Source of the DNA: Chitinophaga varians
Lineage (GTDB): Bacteria; Bacteroidota; Bacteroidia; Chitinophagales; Chitinophagaceae
Reading direction: 5' to 3'
Assembly: GCF_012641275.1 (NCBI RefSeq)
Contig: NZ_JABAIA010000003.1
Coordinates: 1,364,001-1,428,000, forward strand
Length of the DNA: 64,000 bases
A program made the position numbers and the translations under genes. The notes beneath the pieces are model-generated. The model worked only from the letters and a program-made list of their open reading frames with translations, was not told the origin of the DNA and ran no database searches. Numbering within the stretch: position 1 is the stretch's first letter; every line of letters begins with the position of its first letter. Below, one piece after another: positions 28,223 through 35,436 of this stretch.

Positions 28223-29080
28223 ATGAGCGCAACATCTTACCGCACCGTCACTATCAACGATCTGGACATTTTCTACCGCGAGGCAGGCAACCCGAACGCC
28301 CCGGTAGTACTGCTATTGCACGGTTTCCCGTCTTCCTCCCACATGTACCGCCACCTGATACCGGCGCTGGCGGAAGACTATCACGTAATAGCGCCCGACT
28401 ACCCTGGTTTTGGCTACAGCAGCAAGCCGGCGACGGACGTATTCACCTACACCTTTGACAACGTGGCTGCCGTCATGGAACAGTTTATCATACAGCTGGG
28501 CATCACCAGGTTCCATTTGTACATGCAGGATTATGGCGGCCCTGTAGGCTTTCGCATTATTACCCGTCACCCTGAATGGGTGGCCTCCTTGCTGGTCCAA
28601 AACGCCAACGCCTATACGGAGGGGCTGGGACCACTCGTCCAGGAGATAGGCCGCTTACAGGAAGCCGGTGATCCGGTAGCGCTGGCCGCAGCAGTGGACC
28701 GCATGCTGAGCATTGAAGGAATGCGCACGGACAACCTGGTAGGCGCTGCTGACCCGTCCCGCATTTCACCGGACAGCTGGACTTTTGACGCTGCTGTGAT
28801 CGACAAGCCCATACAGCGGGTATTGTTTGCCAACTACGGCACCAACTTTACGCTGTACCCGGCGTGGCAGGCATGGTTACGCCAGCATCAGCCACGTACC
28901 CTGATCACATGGGGCAAAAATGACAATATCTTCCCGGGAGAAGGCGCCGTCGCTTACCTCCGGGACCTGCCGGACGCAGAACTGCACTTGTTTGAAGGGG
29001 GGCACTTTTTACTGGAGGAATACTGCGACGAAGTGGCCGCACTGATCAAAACATTTCTGAAGAAAGGGGAACAATCATAA
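28223..29080 (+). CDS. Alpha/beta hydrolase, haloalkane dehalogenase/epoxide hydrolase-like
   Basis: A 285-residue alpha/beta hydrolase. The oxyanion segment is LLHGFPSSSHMY (H33-G34), the nucleophile is D103 in MQDYGGPVGF, and WGKNDNIFPG and EGGHFLLEE supply the acid and the catalytic histidine. An aspartate nucleophile points to the dehalogenase/epoxide hydrolase branch rather than to esterases. It lies directly downstream of tetR under a copy of the TetR operator, so it is probably induced by its own substrate. Cytoplasmic; no signal peptide. Confidence 0.88.
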   Translation: MSATSYRTVTINDLDIFYREAGNPNAPVVLLLHGFPSSSHMYRHLIPALAEDYHVIAPDYPGFGYSSKPATDVFTYTFDNVAAVMEQFIIQLGITRFHLYMQDYGGPVGFRIITRHPEWVASLLVQNANAYTEGLGPLVQEIGRLQEAGDPVALAAAVDRMLSIEGMRTDNLVGAADPSRISPDSWTFDAAVIDKPIQRVLFANYGTNFTLYPAWQAWLRQHQPRTLITWGKNDNIFPGEGAVAYLRDLPDAELHLFEGGHFLLEEYCDEVAALIKTFLKKGEQS

Positions 29081-29095
29081 GAGAATAAAAAGGCC

Positions 29096-29123
29096 GGTCG
29101 GCATACCTCCTGGCATGCCGACC
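29096..29123. terminator. Hairpin between the hydrolase and the THUMP methyltransferase
   Basis: Perfect 9-bp arms 29096-29104 and 29115-29123 between two convergent genes; probably a shared terminator. Confidence 0.65.
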
Positions 29124-29131
29124 CTGCTGTT

Positions 29132-30316
29132 CTATTCCTGCGCAAGCTTACGGGCATCGCGGGTACCGGCGTACAGTTCGTATTCCAGGAGCCGGCAATC
29201 GAGTGTACTGTTATAAAACTCTATCCTGCGTTTGGCTTTAAGACCAATCTTCTTGGCCAGGTCCAGGTTGCCGGTGAAGATGTAACCGGTGTAACCACCA
29301 CAACGCTGTTTCATAAAATCACCGATACGGCCATATGTTTCCTCCAGCGCCGTGATTTCTCCCAGACGCAGGCCGTATTCGGGGTTCATATATACTACCC
29401 CGCCACCTTCTTCAGGCACTGGTGTGGCGGCAAAATCGCAGACAGAGAACGTGATCATATCCGCTACGCCGGCTGCGCGCGCGTTTTTCCGGGCATTCTC
29501 CACGGCCAGCGGGCTTAGGTCCGTTGCAATGATCTTCAGTTCCGGTACATCTACGATCTGGCTTTCCAGAATGCCCCGTTCCTCCAGATATATCTTTTCA
29601 TCATATCCCAGCAGGTGCATAAAAGCATAGTTGTTGCGGAACAGGCCCGGACGGCTGTTAGTGGCTATCAGTGCCGCTTCAATGGCAACGGTGCCGGAGC
29701 CGCACATCGGGTTGATAAACGGTGAACGGCGGTCCCAGCGCGTAGCCAGAATAGTGGCTGCTGCCAGTCCTTCCAGCATCGGTGCTTTTCCGGGTATTTT
29801 GCGGTAGCCGTGACGGCCCAGTGAATCGCCGGAGGTATCAATAAATATTTCCGCATGCTCATTTTTCCAGAACAGGTGGACCACGGCACCATTCAGCTCA
29901 GCCCCCGTGGACGGGCGTTGGCCGGTTTTTTCGCGCATACGGTCTATCACAGCATCTTTCACCCGCAGGTTGGCAAACATGCTGTTATTGATGGTCTCAT
30001 TCTGTACATTACTGGTAATGGAGAAGTATCCGTCGGCCGGGAGCAAGGTTTCCCAGGGATACGATTTCAGCTCCCTGTATATATCGTCGGCATTAAAGGC
30101 TTCGAACTGTTGGAGACTGTATAATACCTGGCTGGCGCAGCGCAGTTGGAGGTTTAAGCGGATACATTCATTGACGGAGGCTAACAGGCGTACGCCCGTT
30201 ACAAAAGTTTCTTCAACGGTAAAACCCAGTTCTTTTATTTCCTGTTCGAGGTAAGGAGTCAACCGTTTGTGACAGGTGACGGTTACCGGTGCTTTCTTTG
30301 TATATAAAGACATCAT
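29132..30316 (-). CDS. THUMP domain-containing RNA methyltransferase (RlmL-like)
   Basis: A 394-residue methyltransferase: an N-terminal ferredoxin-like/THUMP part (about 1-160), then a Rossmann methyltransferase with PMCGSGTVAIEA for SAM binding, KIIATDLS as the acidic loop, and VVYMNPEYGLRLGE as motif IV. Motif IV is usually NPPYG; here the second proline is glutamate. The closest known role is 23S rRNA guanine N2-methylation (RlmL/YpsC type). It follows map on the same strand with a 125-bp gap holding a long hairpin, so it probably has separate transcription. Confidence 0.9.
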   Translation of the reverse strand: MMSLYTKKAPVTVTCHKRLTPYLEQEIKELGFTVEETFVTGVRLLASVNECIRLNLQLRCASQVLYSLQQFEAFNADDIYRELKSYPWETLLPADGYFSITSNVQNETINNSMFANLRVKDAVIDRMREKTGQRPSTGAELNGAVVHLFWKNEHAEIFIDTSGDSLGRHGYRKIPGKAPMLEGLAAATILATRWDRRSPFINPMCGSGTVAIEAALIATNSRPGLFRNNYAFMHLLGYDEKIYLEERGILESQIVDVPELKIIATDLSPLAVENARKNARAAGVADMITFSVCDFAATPVPEEGGGVVYMNPEYGLRLGEITALEETYGRIGDFMKQRCGGYTGYIFTGNLDLAKKIGLKAKRRIEFYNSTLDCRLLEYELYAGTRDARKLAQE

Positions 30317-30355
30317 CCGGCAAATGTAAACATTTGGTTATTTAGAAATTTTGGT

Positions 30356-30439
30356 ATTTGGATATTTTGTTATTGAGTTGCCGGGAAAGTGTCTCTGTGA
30401 AGGAACGCTGTCAGTGACTTAATAACAAAATATCCAAAT
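30356..30439. repeat. Long inverted repeat between map and the THUMP methyltransferase
   Basis: Perfect 19-bp arms 30356-30374 and 30421-30439 around a 46-nt loop, 3 bp from the map stop. AT-rich, with the CTAAAT end words shared by the other long hairpins of the window. Probably the map terminator. Confidence 0.7.
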
Positions 30440-30441
30440 TC

Positions 30442-31200
30442 CTAAATCTCGTTATCCGCTGTGAGGATGATAGGCGCGCCATCTGTGATAACGATGGTAT
30501 GTTCGTGCTGGGCTACAAATCCGCCTTTGTTGCCGATAAGCGTCCAGCCGTCATTGGCCTGATTGGCGTAGTTAGAGTGGGTAGAGATAAAGGTTTCCAC
30601 GGCCACAACGCTGTTTTTACGGAAGCGTTCCTTATTGCGTTTTTCGTAGCAGTTGAGAATATCTTCCGGCGCTTCGTGCAGGCCTCTGCCTACACCGTGA
30701 CCGGCCAGGTTACGGATGACGGTAAAACCGGCTTTCGCGGCTTCCTTTTCTATCAGCTTTCCGATGTCAGCGATTTTTACGCCGCCACGGATCTGGCCAA
30801 GCGCTTTATACAGGATATTGCGGGAAGCGTTGACCAGTGGCAGGTGCCGGTGCAGGTCATTGCCCAATACAAATGAGCCGCCGTTGTCTGCCCAGAAACC
30901 ATCCAGTTCCGCAGATACGTCGATGTTCACCAGATCACCTTCCTGCAGGATCTTTGTAGCATGGGGAATACCATGGGCTATTTCGTTGTTGATGCTGATG
31001 CACGTCCACCCGGGAAAACCGTAGGTAAGTTTGGGGGCGGATTTAGCACCATACCGTTGCAGTACTTCTCCTCCGAATTCGTCTACTTCCTTTGCGGACA
31101 TACCCGGTTTGGCGTAGTTGCGCATCTCCTTCAACGTAACGGCCACCACTTCACTGATCCTTTTCATTCCTTGTAATTCCGCTTCTGATGTAATTGACAT
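30442..31200 (-). CDS. map: Methionine aminopeptidase, type I
   Basis: Removes the N-terminal methionine from nascent proteins. The 252-residue protein has the type I metal-binding set: D in VNIDVSAELDGFWADN (two aspartates), H in NLAGHGVGRGLHEAPE, E in VAVETFISTHS and E in VAQHEHTIVI. Length and motifs are those of the cytosolic Map. No zinc-finger extension is present. The start matches MSITSEAELQGMKRISEVV. Confidence 0.95.
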   Translation of the reverse strand: MSITSEAELQGMKRISEVVAVTLKEMRNYAKPGMSAKEVDEFGGEVLQRYGAKSAPKLTYGFPGWTCISINNEIAHGIPHATKILQEGDLVNIDVSAELDGFWADNGGSFVLGNDLHRHLPLVNASRNILYKALGQIRGGVKIADIGKLIEKEAAKAGFTVIRNLAGHGVGRGLHEAPEDILNCYEKRNKERFRKNSVVAVETFISTHSNYANQANDGWTLIGNKGGFVAQHEHTIVITDGAPIILTADNEI

Positions 31201-31276
31201 AGCTGCTTTTTTTGTTCATAATAAAGGTAGCAAAAGCATTGCAAACCATCAAAAGTGGCGACTGGCGCCGCCACTT

Positions 31277-31819
31277 TTAAAACTCAATATACTTCGCCGG
31301 CACGTTGTCTGTCAGCCATACGTTGTTGGCCGACCGGAAAAAGGTGATGCCGTCCCGGAACATGCGGCCACTGTGGACGGTGAGTATCACCGGCTGGCCT
31401 CTGCGTGCGCCTACGGCGGTGGCGGTATCCCTTTGTTCGGAAAGGTGTACATGGTGCCGGCTCATTTTGCGCAGTCCCTCCTGCCGGATTGCCTGCATAA
31501 ATTTTCCTACAGTGCCGTGGTAAAGGTATTCCGGTGGTGTAGCCGTTTCGAGGTCCAGCGACACATCAATAGAATGCCCCTGGTTGGCTCGGATGCGCGT
31601 GTGGTCTTCATTGAGCGCGAAACGTTGTTTTTCACATTCCGCTACCACTTCCAGCAGCTCTTCCATGCTGAACCGCTGGCCTTTACGGGCGGCTTTGCCC
31701 ATTAGTTCCTGTACATCGGCCCAACCCTGATCATCCAGTTTCAGACCGATAATTTCCGGGCTATGCCGCAGTACAAGGCTCATGAATTTGCTGATATTTT
31801 TTCTTCTTTTCTGGTCCAT
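31277..31819 (-). CDS. kptA: RNA 2'-phosphotransferase KptA/Tpt1
   Basis: Tpt1/KptA transfers a 2'-phosphate from RNA to NAD+, giving ADP-ribose 1'',2''-cyclic phosphate and nicotinamide; some members also ADP-ribosylate 5'-phosphorylated nucleic-acid ends. The 180-residue protein has the family start KFMSLVLRHSPEIIGLKLDD, the RIRANQGHSIDV segment and LYHGTVGKF with the later RHHVHLSE, which carry the conserved R, H and R residues. The start is the ATG at 31819, overlapping the NADAR stop by 1 bp. It is the last gene of the PARG-like/NADAR/kptA operon. Bacteria lack the tRNA-splicing pathway, so its role is probably repair or defence. Confidence 0.93.
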   Translation of the reverse strand: MDQKRRKNISKFMSLVLRHSPEIIGLKLDDQGWADVQELMGKAARKGQRFSMEELLEVVAECEKQRFALNEDHTRIRANQGHSIDVSLDLETATPPEYLYHGTVGKFMQAIRQEGLRKMSRHHVHLSEQRDTATAVGARRGQPVILTVHSGRMFRDGITFFRSANNVWLTDNVPAKYIEF

Positions 31820-32367
31820 TATGATAATAGTTTGTCCCTGACCGCCATGAGCGCATAACCCAGCAGGTTCTGGCCTTTCCAGCGCAGGGGGTTCTCCACA
31901 TGTTCGTGATCGGACTTCATACCGATGCCCCATATGGAATCGACCGGACTGGCTTCTACCAGGACGCGGTCTTTCGTGTTTAATAAAAATGTTTTTAAGT
32001 CCGGATGCTGGGAAAACTTCAACAGGTTACCAGCGATCACGATAGCAGATTTGTTTTCATCCCACAACACCGGATCGAATGATTGTACCAGTCGGCCGAG
32101 TTTCTTGGCTTCAGCAGGCGTTTTTGCTTTCAGGATGCGCTGCAGGGTCGCGTCGTCGTTGAACAGGCGCGCTTTCCCGGCCATCATCCAGTGCTCTGCG
32201 GTAGGATAAGTGATACCGTTTTCCCGGAAGGGTGCTACCCACCACTGGCTTAAACAACTCTGGGTAACCGTACCATTGGGTGATTCCTGATGTCCCCAGA
32301 AAAACAGGTACTTGATTTTATCTTTACGCTGATACTTTTCGATCAGCCACTGATTATTATAAGACAT
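31819..32367 (-). CDS. NADAR family protein (YbiA-like)
   Basis: A 182-residue NADAR domain (NAD and ADP-ribose superfamily, DUF1768). The family pattern is YLFFWGH, SQWWVAPFRENGITYPTAEH and WMMAGKARLF, and later DSIWGIGM. Members act on N-glycosidic bonds: YbiA on riboflavin intermediates, others reported to remove ADP-ribose from guanine in nucleic acid. Genomic placement between a PARG-like glycohydrolase and the NAD+-using KptA favours the second kind of activity here. It starts 2 bp after the previous stop. Confidence 0.9.
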   Translation of the reverse strand: MSYNNQWLIEKYQRKDKIKYLFFWGHQESPNGTVTQSCLSQWWVAPFRENGITYPTAEHWMMAGKARLFNDDATLQRILKAKTPAEAKKLGRLVQSFDPVLWDENKSAIVIAGNLLKFSQHPDLKTFLLNTKDRVLVEASPVDSIWGIGMKSDHEHVENPLRWKGQNLLGYALMAVRDKLLS

Positions 32368-32369
32368 GC

Positions 32370-33212
32370 TTAATTAGTTAGTTTGTTTTTAAAAGTACGG
32401 ACCGTGTCCTGACCGGCCGTATTATCATATACCGCAAATACCACTTTAGCGAACCGATGGCGGAATGTGTCACAGTTCAGCAGGGAGGCAAACCATCCGG
32501 CCACATCTTCTTTATTGTTACGGAATACGCCGCAGCCCCAGGCACCGAGTACCAGGGTGGTCTGTTGCTGTGCCACGGCTACAGACAACAGTTTCTCCAT
32601 TCTGGCCAACATGACCGGTTGGATACGGTTGATATTTTCCGGCTCATTGTCGTTCACTGCTCCTGCATTTACGGCAGGCGCCGTGATAACTGATACCGTA
32701 TAATAGTCTTCCAGCAGCTGACCGGCATCGTTGCGGAATACCGGCACCAATGGAGAATATATCATATGGTCCGTATAAAGACAACTGCCGTTATTCCTGT
32801 TGATCTGATACATTTCTGGTTGCTGCTGCAGGCAGGTGTAAAGGCCGCTGGCCCTGGCCAGTGCTTCTTCCTGCGCATGGGCGCCTTTAAGGAAACCACC
32901 ACCCGGATTTTTAGCAGAAGCAAAGTTCAGGCAGCAAACATTCGCCTGCTTCTCTTCTACTACCAACCGATAGGCGGCCGCATAAGTGCTTTCACCTGTT
33001 ACTTCAATACGGCCTTCGTGCTGAACAGGCTGTTGGTCGCGCTGAAGATAAACCGTTTCAAAGTCATCAGGGCGGTATAATACAGTGTTGTTGGCGGCAT
33101 CTTGCAGGGCGGGCTGAATGTTTACTGTTTTTCCGCGGGGATTAACATAACTGCCACTGGTCAGGATGTCCAGTGTTTCCCAGGCAATCTTTGCCCTTGT
33201 TTCTTTTTTCAT
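32370..33212 (-). CDS. PARG-like ADP-ribose glycohydrolase (TIGR02452/DUF2263)
   Basis: A 280-residue microbial PARG-type macrodomain. The loop FASAKNPGGGFLKGAHAQEE carries GGG at residues 104-106 and the catalytic QEE at 114-116; VLGAWGCGVFRNN is the second family block. PARG enzymes remove ADP-ribose from poly- or mono-ADP-ribosylated targets. It is the first gene of the operon with NADAR and kptA, and together they look like enzymes that make or clear ADP-ribose marks on nucleic acid or proteins. A 21-bp inverted repeat about 70 bp upstream may be its operator. Confidence 0.9.
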   Translation of the reverse strand: MKKETRAKIAWETLDILTSGSYVNPRGKTVNIQPALQDAANNTVLYRPDDFETVYLQRDQQPVQHEGRIEVTGESTYAAAYRLVVEEKQANVCCLNFASAKNPGGGFLKGAHAQEEALARASGLYTCLQQQPEMYQINRNNGSCLYTDHMIYSPLVPVFRNDAGQLLEDYYTVSVITAPAVNAGAVNDNEPENINRIQPVMLARMEKLLSVAVAQQQTTLVLGAWGCGVFRNNKEDVAGWFASLLNCDTFRHRFAKVVFAVYDNTAGQDTVRTFKNKLTN

Positions 33213-33282
33213 GTTGTCATCATTTACACATCAGGTGATTGAAAGCGCATCAATGGGGTACTGCTTCCTATGCTGATGTTTG

Positions 33283-33303
33283 TTTACGTCATTATGACGC
33301 AAA
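33283..33303. promoter_or_regulatory. Inverted repeat upstream of the PARG/NADAR/kptA operon
   Basis: CGTCATTATGACG at 33287-33299 is a perfect 13-bp palindrome, and three more paired bases outside it give TTT-N-core-N-AAA over 21 bp. It lies about 70 bp before the PARG gene, as expected for a repressor site. No regulator gene is adjacent. Confidence 0.5.
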
Positions 33304-33714
33304 GTAAAACAAATTTATTTTAACGGGCAACATTTTTTTCTTTTCAGGATGGTCTGGATACAGAAAGCCCCGGTCAGACCGAGCCGGGGGCTGAAATGTG
33401 CGTATAGTCTTTGACGTTGCCAAACTATTTACCGGATGGTGCCGAGAGATTGCAGGTATAGTCCGTACCTACAGGCGTTTGCGCCTCTTGTTGATGAAGC
33501 AGCGAATCTATTTGGCTTTATATCCGGCGATTCCCGTGTTTGTGTAAGAACTGCCGAGCCGCGTGGTATCCGTCCATCCCCCGCTTTTCATTACTGCTGG
33601 CAGCCCATCCGGACACTGCGGAGCAGTTAATGTCAGGGTTTTAATTCACTGGTTATATGGTCTGGTGTACTGACCGCTGGTGTAACCACAGAAAAAAATA
33701 TTTGGAATTAAGTT

Positions 33715-33737
33715 GCACACAATTTAATTTTACACTA
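33715..33737 (+). promoter_or_regulatory. OhrR box-like element before ohr
   Basis: An AT-rich element with the core ACAATTTAATTTTACA, 15-37 bp before the ohr ATG. It resembles known OhrR operators (TACAATT...AATTGTA type). A regulator of that family is encoded two genes downstream. Tentative. Confidence 0.4.
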
Positions 33738-33751
33738 CTAAAATTCAAGTT

Positions 33752-34177
33752 ATGACAATCACAGAAACAATTTATACCGCGCAAGCCACCGCCACAGGCG
33801 GCAGAAACGGCCATGTCCGCACATCTGACGGCGTACTGGACCTTGAAGTAAGAATGCCGACCTCCATGGGTGGCCAGGGCGGCGCTCATACCAACCCCGA
33901 ACAACTGTTTGCCGCCGGTTACGCCGCCTGTTTTGACGGGGCGCTTAATCTGGTGATCCGGACACAGCGGGTACAGACCGGTACCACCAGCGTTACCGCA
34001 GAAGTTAGCCTGGGCAAGAACAATGCGGGCGGTTATGGGTTATCTGTAAAGCTGCGGGTACATGTTCCGGACACCGACCTGCAGTTGGCCCGGGAGCTGG
34101 TGGAAAAAGCGCACCAGGTATGTCCTTATTCACTGGCTACACAGGGTAATATTTCCGTTGACCTTGAAGTGATTTAA
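33752..34177 (+). CDS. ohr: Organic hydroperoxide resistance protein (Ohr)
   Basis: Ohr reduces organic and fatty-acid hydroperoxides with two cysteines. The 141-residue protein has C60 in AAGYAACFDGA and C124 in HQVCPYSLAT, plus the Ohr-specific start TIYTAQATATGGRNGHVR. It heads a three-gene cluster with a DJ-1/PfpI protein and an OhrR-like regulator, the usual oxidative-stress setting. Confidence 0.95.
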   Translation: MTITETIYTAQATATGGRNGHVRTSDGVLDLEVRMPTSMGGQGGAHTNPEQLFAAGYAACFDGALNLVIRTQRVQTGTTSVTAEVSLGKNNAGGYGLSVKLRVHVPDTDLQLARELVEKAHQVCPYSLATQGNISVDLEVI

Positions 34178-34187
34178 ACTGTTTCTT

Positions 34188-34865
34188 ATGAAAGTATTAA
34201 TTGTGCTTACCTCCCATGATGAACTGGGAAACACTGGTCAGAAGACTGGTTTCTGGATAGAAGAATTCGCAGCGCCGTACTATGCGCTGGCAGATGCAGG
34301 CGCGGAAGTCACCATCGCGTCGCCGAAAGGCGGGCAGCCTCCCATTGATCCGAAAAGCGAGCTTCCGGATTTTCAGACGCCCGCCACACAGCGGTTCAAT
34401 GAAGACCAGGCCCTGCAAAACAAACTGGCGCATACCGCGAAGCTCAATGAGGTAGCTGCCGACGATTACGACGCAGTATTTTATCCAGGCGGCCACGGGC
34501 CGTTGTGGGACCTCGCCAACGACCCTGTGTCTATCGCACTGATTGAGACATTTTACAAGCAGAACAAGCCGGTGGCCTTCGTTTGTCATGCACCGGGCGT
34601 GTTAAACAAAGTCAAAGCCCCTAACGGTGAGCCGCTGGTAAAAGGTAAAGAAGTAACAGGGTTCAGCAATACCGAAGAAGATGCCGTGCAGCTGACCAAG
34701 ATCGTTCCTTTTCTTGTGGAAGAGGAGCTGAAAAAGAATGGCGGCATTTACAGCAAGGAAAAGGACTGGCATCCCTATGCGCTGCGGGACGGCCTGCTGA
34801 TCACCGGCCAGAACCCGGCGTCCTCCGAAGAAGTAGCCCGTATTTTACTGGAAACATTAGCGTAG
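34188..34865 (+). CDS. DJ-1/PfpI family protein (class I glutamine amidotransferase-like)
   Basis: A 225-residue DJ-1/PfpI superfamily protein. The nucleophile elbow holds C133 in FVCHAPGVL, with E25/E26 in FWIEEFAAPYY near the start and a YPGGHGPLWDL glycine loop. This pattern is closest to the Hsp31/glyoxalase III-like group of bacterial stress proteins. It sits 10 bp after ohr and is probably co-expressed, consistent with repair of damage by reactive carbonyls or peroxides. Confidence 0.9.
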   Translation: MKVLIVLTSHDELGNTGQKTGFWIEEFAAPYYALADAGAEVTIASPKGGQPPIDPKSELPDFQTPATQRFNEDQALQNKLAHTAKLNEVAADDYDAVFYPGGHGPLWDLANDPVSIALIETFYKQNKPVAFVCHAPGVLNKVKAPNGEPLVKGKEVTGFSNTEEDAVQLTKIVPFLVEEELKKNGGIYSKEKDWHPYALRDGLLITGQNPASSEEVARILLETLA

Positions 34866-34880
34866 TTTTGTGTTGTTAAA

Positions 34881-35327
34881 TTGCGAACATTGAAACAGCT
34901 CAAATTCTCCAATCAACTTTGTTTTCCGATATACGCATTATCGCGACTGATCACCTCCCATTATCAGCCATTCCTGGGTGAGCTGGACCTTACGTATCCG
35001 CAATACCTGGTGATGTTGCTGCTATGGGAGCATCAGTCCATGAATGTAAAAACACTTGGAGAAACGCTGATGCTGGATTCCGGTACGTTAACCCCGTTAC
35101 TGAAACGGCTGGAAGCCAAGAAGCTGATCAGGCGGGTACGCAGCAAAGAAGACGAGCGTGTAGTAAATATCCAGCTCACGCCACAAGGCGCTGCGCTGGA
35201 GCAACAGGCTGCCGAAACACCGCTCCGGCTGGCCGAGAGCCTGGGCATCACCGCTACCGAAATGCAGGATATTAAAGACGCGATCACACCATTGCTGTAC
35301 CGGCTTAAACCGGCATTGAAAGGGTAA
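34881..35327 (+). CDS. ohrR: MarR family regulator, OhrR-like
   Basis: A winged-helix MarR protein. A cysteine sits in LKFSNQLCFPIYALSR (C14 from the first TTG), where OhrR has its peroxide-sensing cysteine. The DNA-binding part is LTYPQYLVMLLLWEH then GTLTPLLKRLEAKKLIRRV, with a wing SKEDERVVNIQLT. No ATG is available; the start is a TTG at 34881 or 34890. Its place after ohr and the PfpI gene fits a peroxide-responsive repressor of this cluster. Confidence 0.88.
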   Translation: MRTLKQLKFSNQLCFPIYALSRLITSHYQPFLGELDLTYPQYLVMLLLWEHQSMNVKTLGETLMLDSGTLTPLLKRLEAKKLIRRVRSKEDERVVNIQLTPQGAALEQQAAETPLRLAESLGITATEMQDIKDAITPLLYRLKPALKG

Positions 35328-35408
35328 TCAGTTCATCATTTTTCTCTCTCCCGAACGTTCATCAATATTCTCTTTCTTCTCTTCGAAAAATGATTATTTT
35401 AGTGTAAA

Positions 35409-35424
35409 ATGCAATCGTTTGCAT
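35409..35424 (+). promoter_or_regulatory. LacI-type operator before the GH28 gene
   Basis: ATGCAA-N4-TTGCAT, a 16-bp palindrome with the CG-centred core common to LacI/CcpA-family sites, 12 bp before the GH28-like start codon. No lacI gene is in the window. Confidence 0.45.
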
Positions 35425-35436
35425 AAAACCACGATT

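Larger units (their letters stand above)
33213..33751. other. 539-bp intergenic region with operator-like palindrome and possible decayed ORF
   Basis: No convincing gene. It holds a 21-bp inverted repeat (33283-33303), a GC-rich hairpin at about 33367-33391, and a stretch (33430-33640) whose minus strand reads as two short protein-like pieces in different frames, each ending in stops. A 64-codon plus-strand ORF there is not credible. The right end holds the ohr promoter region. Confidence 0.45.

Noticed and set aside
33283-33303. Naming the palindrome an NrtR site
   Set aside because: The symmetry is clear, but I could not match it to a specific published consensus and no NrtR gene is nearby.
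33436-33630. 64-codon plus-strand ORF upstream of ohr
   Set aside because: No start context, no family features, and the opposite strand gives equally protein-like pieces.
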